A stretch of DNA of 38,007 nucleotides from positions 1 through 38,007 of the forward strand of contig CALLFA010000164.1 of NCBI GenBank assembly GCA_937997635.1, in the 5' to 3' direction. Both the position numbers and the translations under genes were made by a program. Position 1 is the first letter of the stretch. Each line of letters starts with the position of its first letter. The notes beneath the pieces were generated by a model. That model did no database searches. It saw only the letters and a program-made list of their open reading frames with translations, and was not told the DNA's origin. Shown one piece after another: positions 32,871 through 38,007 of this stretch. This stretch comes from an uncultured Saprospiraceae bacterium. Its GTDB lineage: Bacteria > Bacteroidota > Bacteroidia > Chitinophagales > Saprospiraceae.

Positions 32871-32909
32871 TATGCTGTCATGATCTATTAATATATGTTG
32901 GGATTGTTT

Positions 32910-33221
32910 TTATGTTATTACCATCTTTTCGTTTAACAGTTCAACTTTGAAATTAACTTTTGCATTTAGTGCTTTGAATACTTTTAGAATTGTATCTAAT
33001 CTTGCGTTAGATATGCTATTCTCTATCTTAGAGATTTGTGCTTTCTGTACACCGACAAGTTCACCTAATTGAGATTGTGTTAGATTTCTTTTGAGTCGAG
33101 CTTCTTTTATTGCATAACCAATTAATTCAGCCTTTAATTCTGAATCAAATGCATCCCTTTCAGAAGTCCCTTGTTTGCCAATATAATCATCAGTTAACTC
33201 ATCTAACGTATAAGATTTCAT
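32910..33221 (-). CDS. XRE-family antitoxin (HigA-like)
   Basis: Of 103 residues, about 36-90 form a Cro/CI helix-turn-helix (EARLKRNLTQSQLGELVGVQ, then KAQISKIEN). The N-terminus has a flexible segment (TSERDAFDSELKAELIGYAI) usual for HigA-type antitoxins. It follows the toxin gene after one base, the toxin-first order of HigBA. It would neutralise the toxin and repress the operon. Confidence 0.88.
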   Translation of the reverse strand: MKSYTLDELTDDYIGKQGTSERDAFDSELKAELIGYAIKEARLKRNLTQSQLGELVGVQKAQISKIENSISNARLDTILKVFKALNAKVNFKVELLNEKMVIT

Positions 33222-33222
33222 G

Positions 33223-33564
33223 CTATTGATTTTTGAATTTTACATATTCTTTTCTTATCCTATCAGCTCTATCAATATCTGATTTAGGAATTTTATCGGT
33301 TGTTTTATAAATTCCGTGAGTTGCAGCAACTATTGTGTTTTTATTATCCGATTTATCCCAAAATGCAAATATTCTGATATACTTTTTTTTGTATAAAGTT
33401 CTAAACTCCCAAATTTCACCTCGAAGTGGTTTGAATAGATTTTTATCATTAATTGATTTAGTTTTCCATACGTTGCACATTACTTTTTTACGAGTTTTTC
33501 TATCTAAACCGTCCAAGAATTGTTTGGCCTCTTCAAGTGCAATGAAGCTAAACCTATCTTTCAT
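33223..33564 (-). CDS. HigB/RelE-like toxin (phage Gp49-type)
   Basis: This 113-residue protein has the RelE-superfamily pattern of the Gp49/HigB group: FIALEEAKQFLDGLDRKTRK, then FKPLRGEIWEFRTLYKKKYI, RIFAFWD and a C-terminal helix with KTTDKIPKSDIDRADRIRKE. The RxLY...RIF strand pair carries the basic residues that cleave or bind mRNA on the ribosome in this family. The length is normal and the start ATG at 33564 is good. It appears intact, unlike the toxins near 2.0 and 8.5 kb. Confidence 0.88.
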   Translation of the reverse strand: MKDRFSFIALEEAKQFLDGLDRKTRKKVMCNVWKTKSINDKNLFKPLRGEIWEFRTLYKKKYIRIFAFWDKSDNKNTIVAATHGIYKTTDKIPKSDIDRADRIRKEYVKFKNQ

Positions 33565-33846
33565 TTAGCTAATATAAGAGTTTCTTTAATTGGAAACAAG
33601 TTGTTCTCGGATTTTCCTTGCGTATGACAGAAAATGGTAGCGGACCTACTGTGTGCGCTGGATTTGTGTTTGGCTATATGAAGGTTCTGACCTAGTGATA
33701 TGTGTGGTATGTCATTTTCCAAAGTGTCTTTTTAAGTCCATGCCTTCATGTAAAATCCTTCCAATTTCGACATCCCATCTTCAAGATTCTATAAATTATA
33801 TTGTGTTTGTTTATGTTCCAACTTCTTAAAGTTTTATGCAACGTCC

Positions 33847-35544
33847 TCAGCTACTAATTTTATTAGACACTCGCTCTATCCCTGCTGATGGAATCAAACG
33901 CTTCGGCGCCCGCTCCAGCACTTTCTCAAACATTTCTTTTGATTCTTTTAAGCGGCCATTATTTTCTAACCATTCAGCATACATCTCGTACGAGGGCTTG
34001 ACGATGTCTGGCGGTCCATACATGTAACTTGTTTGTTCCTCCAGTTTGGTTGCCTCAGCCATTAAATTTTCAGCTTTTGCATGATCATTTACTTTTATTG
34101 CCAACAAAGCTTCTAATTCTTTCTTCATCACCACTGTTCTGTCAAGTTGTGTCTGTGTTGGTCGTCTTCTTGAATAGCTGCCACTGCACATTGGTGACTC
34201 ACCAGCCATCACTTTTTTCTGTGTATCGATAATAGCTTCATCCAAGGAAGCCAACAATGCAGTAAACTTGTTGTCATCGCCCACATGTAAGGCATGTCTA
34301 GCCTGCAGGTAAGTATGTGCTCCTTCTATCTGGATTGATAGATCAGAATAATCAATGGTATCATGAAGTAATGGATCATCCCAATCTTCGGTTTCTGTAA
34401 AATAGGCTGCTTTCATCATAACAGCGTGCGATATTGCTCTTGGTGTAGGATTGTCGTAACAATAGCCTTGCATATCAGCGACTAGCTGCTTGGCTTTAGT
34501 GAATTTCCCTTGTTGGAGATAGCCATACATCAACCATTTTAGTGAATGATAATCGTAATCTTTACCTTCTAATTTTTTTCTTTTGATTCTCTTTACACTA
34601 GCGTCAAATGCTGCATGATTGGATTTGATGACTTCATCCCACATGCCCATAGCGACATAAATATGAGAGGGCATATGGAGCGCATGATTGGCTTCAGGTG
34701 CTACTTTGGCATAGCTATTGGCAGCTTCTAAGGCTAGATGAGCGTGTCCAGGGTCGTCATAGCTGTGTATCAAATAATGTAATGCTCCCGGATGATTGGG
34801 GTTTTCTTCAATCACACTTTGTGCAATTTTTGCAGCCATCCCATAAGTATCATAATCGCGTTTTCCTTTTACTGAACCCAGAAGTGACAGTGCATAAAAA
34901 GCAGAAATCTCTTGATTGTTGGCATACTTATTATGCAGCTTTTTCATAAATTCTGAATACGCAATATCTCTTTCTTTTTTTGTCCCTTCTCCATACAGAA
35001 CCTGAATAGCTGCATACAAATCCTTTTCGATATCAGTCTTGAATTTCTCATTTCGTTCTTCATCTGTCTCTCCTAATTTTGCCAAAATCTCTTTTGCTGT
35101 TTCGTATTCTTGCTCTCTCCACAGCGGATGATTCTCGGTCATCGCTTCTCCCCAATATGCCATTCCAAATGATGGATCTGCTGCTTGCGCTTCACGGAAT
35201 TTTTCTGCCGCATCTTCAAATTCGAAGCTGTGTAAAAACATTAAACCTTCTTCAAATAGTGGGACTGCTTCTTCGTTGCCAGAAACGTCAATATGAATTT
35301 CACCAAGTTTGCTATTAGAGTCTTGAGTTTTTTCTTGGCATGACATCATCAAGAATATTGATGCGAGAATCAGTATACCAAAAAGAGGATGTTTTGGCTG
35401 ATTTATTACGTAGAAGTTTTGTCTGTTGTCAAGACGAAAAACGCAGTGAATGCAGGTATTCAGGATTATTTTCAACGATGAGAACAGATAAAAGATCAAG
35501 TAAGAAACGGTCAAACTATTTTCATTTTGGTATAAGTGCTTCAT
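33847..35544 (-). CDS. TPR-like lipoprotein with a MITE inserted in its signal peptide
   Basis: The frame has 565 residues. The mature part is helical with TPR-type units (EDAAEKFREAQAADPSFGMA, NHPGALHYLIHSYDDPGHAH, HMPSHIYVAMGMWDEV), probably a protein-interaction or scaffold domain on the outer membrane. The lipoprotein signal is interrupted: MKHL, then 53 residues encoded by MITE copy B, then LILASIFLMMSC with the lipobox Cys. Without the element the start would read MKHLLILASIFLMMSC, a standard lipoprotein signal of a 512-residue protein. With it, the hydrophobic stretch and lipobox persist behind a long N-terminal extension, so export may be altered. No other usable start is seen, so the ATG at 35544 is kept. 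Confidence 0.85.
   Translation of the reverse strand: MKHLYQNENSLTVSYLIFYLFSSLKIILNTCIHCVFRLDNRQNFYVINQPKHPLFGILILASIFLMMSCQEKTQDSNSKLGEIHIDVSGNEEAVPLFEEGLMFLHSFEFEDAAEKFREAQAADPSFGMAYWGEAMTENHPLWREQEYETAKEILAKLGETDEERNEKFKTDIEKDLYAAIQVLYGEGTKKERDIAYSEFMKKLHNKYANNQEISAFYALSLLGSVKGKRDYDTYGMAAKIAQSVIEENPNHPGALHYLIHSYDDPGHAHLALEAANSYAKVAPEANHALHMPSHIYVAMGMWDEVIKSNHAAFDASVKRIKRKKLEGKDYDYHSLKWLMYGYLQQGKFTKAKQLVADMQGYCYDNPTPRAISHAVMMKAAYFTETEDWDDPLLHDTIDYSDLSIQIEGAHTYLQARHALHVGDDNKFTALLASLDEAIIDTQKKVMAGESPMCSGSYSRRRPTQTQLDRTVVMKKELEALLAIKVNDHAKAENLMAEATKLEEQTSYMYGPPDIVKPSYEMYAEWLENNGRLKESKEMFEKVLERAPKRLIPSAGIERVSNKISS
35376..35532. mobile_element. MITE-like element, copy B (157 bp), in-frame inside a gene
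   Basis: The boundaries are TACCAAAA and TTTTGGTA, flanked on both sides by TA, which is a two-base target duplication of the IS630/Tc1-mariner type. The termini form an imperfect 20-bp inverted repeat (15 of 20 match by eye). Element plus one TA is 159 bases, or 53 codons, and it is open in the frame of the host gene on the minus strand. Copy A at 15982-16138 has the same length, about 93% identity and the same open frame. No transposase is encoded, so it must be moved in trans. Confidence 0.9.
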
Positions 35545-35742
35545 TAATGTTTATTTTCTATTCGTAATAAAGTTACAAAACTCCGTATTAAATTATTGTT
35601 CTGATGTAATCTGAATTAGCGATAGAGTTGAATCGCAGCGTGTGAACTAGACACCTATTTGTCCATTGCCTTTCTGTTTTTAATTAAAACCTTTCAAGAC
35701 ATTCCTGCTAAAAAATCAGATTAGAGTCATATCTTAAAAGTT

Positions 35743-36462
35743 ATGAATCGATTGTTACTAGCCATTATTGTGTTGTCATTATGTTACTGTACTCCAGAAA
35801 AGGGACAAGAAAAAACTCCAGAAAGGGTCGTTGAGATGAATCCAGATTGGCCAAATTTAAATCGTTTTGCTGAAGCCAATGCGTCTGTTGATATGAATAA
35901 TATTCCTGCTGATAGGGTAGTCTTCATGGGCAATTCTATTACTGAAGGATGGTTGAATCAGAAGGAGAGTTTTTTCTATACAAAACCGTACATCAATCGA
36001 GGGATTAGTGGACAGACTACGCCTCAAATGCTCATTCGATTTAATCAAGACGTCATAGATTTAAAACCAGCTGCAGTCGTTATTCTTGCTGGAATCAATG
36101 ATATCGCTGGAAATACGGGACCATCGACAATCGAAATGATTGCTGATAATATTGAGTCAATGGCACATCTTGCAAATGCAAATGGCATTAAGGTGATTAT
36201 ATCTTCTGTGTTGCCAGCAGATGATTTTCCATGGCGTCCAGGCTTAGAACCTGCACCAAAGGTAAAAGCACTAAATACATTGCTTTCAAGTTTTGCTTTA
36301 GATCACGGATTTGCTTATTTGAATTATTATGATTCAATGTCTACAAGCGATGGTGCTATGATTGATCATTTAACTAATGACGGTGTCCATGTGACACCCG
36401 AAGGGTATGTCCTTATGCAGACACTAGCACAATCAGCTATAGATCGTGTGTTGAAAGAATGA
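35743..36462 (+). CDS. SGNH/GDSL-family hydrolase lipoprotein
   Basis: This 239-residue protein has a lipoprotein signal (SLCYC, lipidated Cys16). The SGNH blocks are in order: VFMGNSITEG (nucleophile S65), NRGISGQTT (block II Gly), LAGINDIAG (N119) and DGVHVTPEGY (D213, H216). Such enzymes are esterases; many act on acetylated polysaccharides or lysophospholipids. The substrate is not readable. It has no co-directional partner: the neighbours on both sides are on the minus strand. Confidence 0.93.
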   Translation: MNRLLLAIIVLSLCYCTPEKGQEKTPERVVEMNPDWPNLNRFAEANASVDMNNIPADRVVFMGNSITEGWLNQKESFFYTKPYINRGISGQTTPQMLIRFNQDVIDLKPAAVVILAGINDIAGNTGPSTIEMIADNIESMAHLANANGIKVIISSVLPADDFPWRPGLEPAPKVKALNTLLSSFALDHGFAYLNYYDSMSTSDGAMIDHLTNDGVHVTPEGYVLMQTLAQSAIDRVLKE

Positions 36463-36474
36463 TCGCTACATCGA

Positions 36475-38007
36475 TTAATTACAAGGCGCAATATATGCAT
36501 GGAATACTGCCCCTGCTTTGACTTCAAAACCAGGTATTAAATCTATATCTTGGCCAGCATGATAGTCAATATCTCCAATAAAGATTCTTCCATTTGTTGT
36601 AATATTAATATTTGCTGATCTATCTGAGGAGATTATAGAATTACCATTTTCTATAACGTAATCTTGACATCCTTCGCAACCATCTGGGATTCCATTGTTA
36701 TTCACATCAACATTATCATCAGAGCCAGGACATTGATCCAATGGGTCACACACATTGTCGTTATCTAAGTCAGAAAATGCACCTCCTGAACAATTACAGT
36801 TGGCGTCCCAAGTACTGCCAACAAAGCAAATAATGCCGTCATCACATGGTGTCCCAATCAGATTATCGTCAAAATTTGGACATTGATCTATAGCATTGCA
36901 AACGCCATCTCCATCAGAATCTCCTGCTGCAGTTCCTACACAATCACAAGTATTGGTATATAGATCATTGGTCGTACATGGATCATTGTCGTCACATGCG
37001 GTACCGATCAGATTGTCATCAAAATTTGGACATACATCTATAGCATTGCAAAGGCCATCTCCATCAGAATCTCCAACTACAGTTCCTACACAATCACATG
37101 TATTCGTATATAGATCATTGGTTGTACATGGATCATTGTCATCACATGTGGTACCAATCAGAGTATCATCAAAATTTGGACACTGATCTATTGTGTCACA
37201 TATACTGTCATTATCAGCATCACCAACAACAGTTCCTTCACAGGCACAATTAGAAGTGTAGACATCACCAGTAGTACATGGATCGTTATCATCGCATGAT
37301 TGACCGATTAAGTTGTTATCAAAATTAGGACATTGGTCTATGATATCGCAATCACCATCATTGTCGGTATCAACAATTGCAACAGGTGTAAATACTTGAA
37401 GCTCTCTTAGATTCATGAAATTCCCGCCATCATTGTTACCTGATTTCTGAATTCGAACATATCTTCCGGATGCATTAGGATTAACTGTTATGATAGCTGA
37501 GCCAGTTTCATCCCCTAGTTGGTGGGTATAATCTGAATTATTGAGTGATTGAGTTAAGTCAGTATTTGCAGGGAACGGTGTATCTGCTACCATGATGTAG
37601 ACATTATTGATACGACTAGAACAACAATTGATCCTATTCCAAAGTACAACACTTGAGATCAGCATATCACTACCCAAATCTATTTCGAACCATTCATTAG
37701 GGGAACTTCCACCCGTATGTGCCAATTGAGAATTTCCAATAAATACTAGATCATCATTCAAGTTAGAAGCTACAAGAGAACCGAATTGCGAACTCATAGA
37801 TGCAGTTCCAGCTAAGGCAACATTCTCAACGGCTTCACAATTGCAATTTGTTGTATAAATAGACGTGGGTGTACAAGGGTCACCATCATCGCAAGCTGTT
37901 CCGATTAAATCATTATCGAGAGCAGGACAGGAGTCTATGCAATCAACAATGCCGTCGTTATCTGTATCAGCAAAGTCGTTTGCCGCTTTTGGTGTTCGGT
38001 TGCTTTG
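36475..38007 (-). CDS. Secreted TSP3-repeat and discoidin-domain protein (5' part missing)
   Basis: The frame stays open to the right edge, so the 5' end lies outside; an internal Met at 37797 is not the start. The visible 510 residues begin with a TSP3-type unit (DTDNDGIVDCIDSCPALD). An F5/8 type C (discoidin) domain follows (VENVALAGTASMSSQFGS to NLRELQVFTP). Next come tandem 50-residue units with DSDGDGVCNAIDQCPNFDDN and TACDDNDPCTTNDLYTNTCD, which bind calcium and are disulfide-rich. The protein ends in a beta domain with IDLIPGFEVKAGAVFHAYIA, like the 3-coathanger stack domain of Bacteroidota secreted proteins. It is likely a surface or matrix adhesin binding sugars through the discoidin domain. 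Confidence 0.87.
   Translation of the reverse strand, partial: QSNRTPKAANDFADTDNDGIVDCIDSCPALDNDLIGTACDDGDPCTPTSIYTTNCNCEAVENVALAGTASMSSQFGSLVASNLNDDLVFIGNSQLAHTGGSSPNEWFEIDLGSDMLISSVVLWNRINCCSSRINNVYIMVADTPFPANTDLTQSLNNSDYTHQLGDETGSAIITVNPNASGRYVRIQKSGNNDGGNFMNLRELQVFTPVAIVDTDNDGDCDIIDQCPNFDNNLIGQSCDDNDPCTTGDVYTSNCACEGTVVGDADNDSICDTIDQCPNFDDTLIGTTCDDNDPCTTNDLYTNTCDCVGTVVGDSDGDGLCNAIDVCPNFDDNLIGTACDDNDPCTTNDLYTNTCDCVGTAAGDSDGDGVCNAIDQCPNFDDNLIGTPCDDGIICFVGSTWDANCNCSGGAFSDLDNDNVCDPLDQCPGSDDNVDVNNNGIPDGCEGCQDYVIENGNSIISSDRSANINITTNGRIFIGDIDYHAGQDIDLIPGFEVKAGAVFHAYIAPCN
36781..37380 (-). repeat. Four tandem 150-bp coding repeats
   Basis: Units start at 36781, 36931, 37081 and 37231, each 150 bases (50 residues). 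The middle two are nearly identical in DNA sequence, pointing to recent duplication or gene conversion. Each encodes one TSP3-like calcium motif followed by a CDDxDPCTTxxxYTxxC cysteine module. A further, diverged unit lies upstream of the discoidin domain near 37830-38000. Number of units may vary between strains. Confidence 0.85.

Noticed and set aside
36781-37380. CRISPR-like spacing of repeats
   Set aside because: The period is 150 bases, the whole unit is repeated and it is coding sequence with calcium motifs; there are no short repeats with unique spacers.

Overview
The window reads as chromosomal DNA of a Bacteroidota member, most likely a Saprospiria-type marine or activated-sludge bacterium. 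The reasons are: a 1,487-residue multidomain secreted protein with a type IX secretion (T9SS) C-terminal sorting domain; a partial protein with thrombospondin type 3 repeats and a discoidin domain; many short lipoprotein signals; low GC; and two good copies of the Bacteroidota promoter TTG-N19-TAnnTTTG. No tRNA, rRNA, CRISPR array or intact transposase gene was seen.

Layout. 1-2.5 kb (minus strand): start of gatB coupled to a DUF3667 membrane protein, a small hicAB-like toxin-antitoxin locus whose toxin looks internally shortened, and ppnP. 2.7-7.2 kb: the giant T9SS protein. 7.4-8.7 kb (minus): a tight three-gene module read as toxin, XRE antitoxin and SecB-like chaperone (TAC type); the toxin has no ATG. 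8.9-17.3 kb: housekeeping genes (M23 peptidase diverging from alaS, a small membrane protein, a polyprenyl glycosylphosphotransferase, aroE, a DUF1080 lipoprotein, proline dehydrogenase). 17.6-18.4 kb: a secreted pentapeptide-like protein.

18.5-27.2 kb (minus): a phospho-signalling island. It comprises a 990-residue membrane Ser/Thr kinase, a secreted protein with a TSP3-type calcium motif, a LytTR regulator with a degenerate receiver, two FHA proteins with zinc ribbons, a separate zinc-ribbon protein, a DxDxDG-rich protein and a PP2C phosphatase. Most of these genes overlap or abut, so they probably form one operon in which the kinase writes, the FHA proteins read and PP2C erases phosphorylation. 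I do not recognise this combination as a named system; it is the best candidate here for an undescribed one.

27.5-32.8 kb: mrp, a NifU-domain protein and pyrF, then a run of hairpins ending in a terminator, an SdiA-regulated-like lipoprotein, a serine hydrolase and a DUF2237 protein. 32.9-33.6 kb: a HigBA-type toxin-antitoxin pair. 33.8-38 kb: a TPR-like lipoprotein, an SGNH hydrolase lipoprotein, and the 3' part of a secreted repeat protein that runs off the window.

The clearest unusual structure is a 157-bp miniature inverted-repeat element present twice (15982-16138 and 35376-35532, about 93% identical, same length). The second copy lies inside the signal peptide of the TPR lipoprotein. 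Removing the element with one TA duplication restores a standard lipoprotein signal, and as inserted it adds exactly 53 in-frame codons with no stop. It therefore behaves like a protein-coding MITE.
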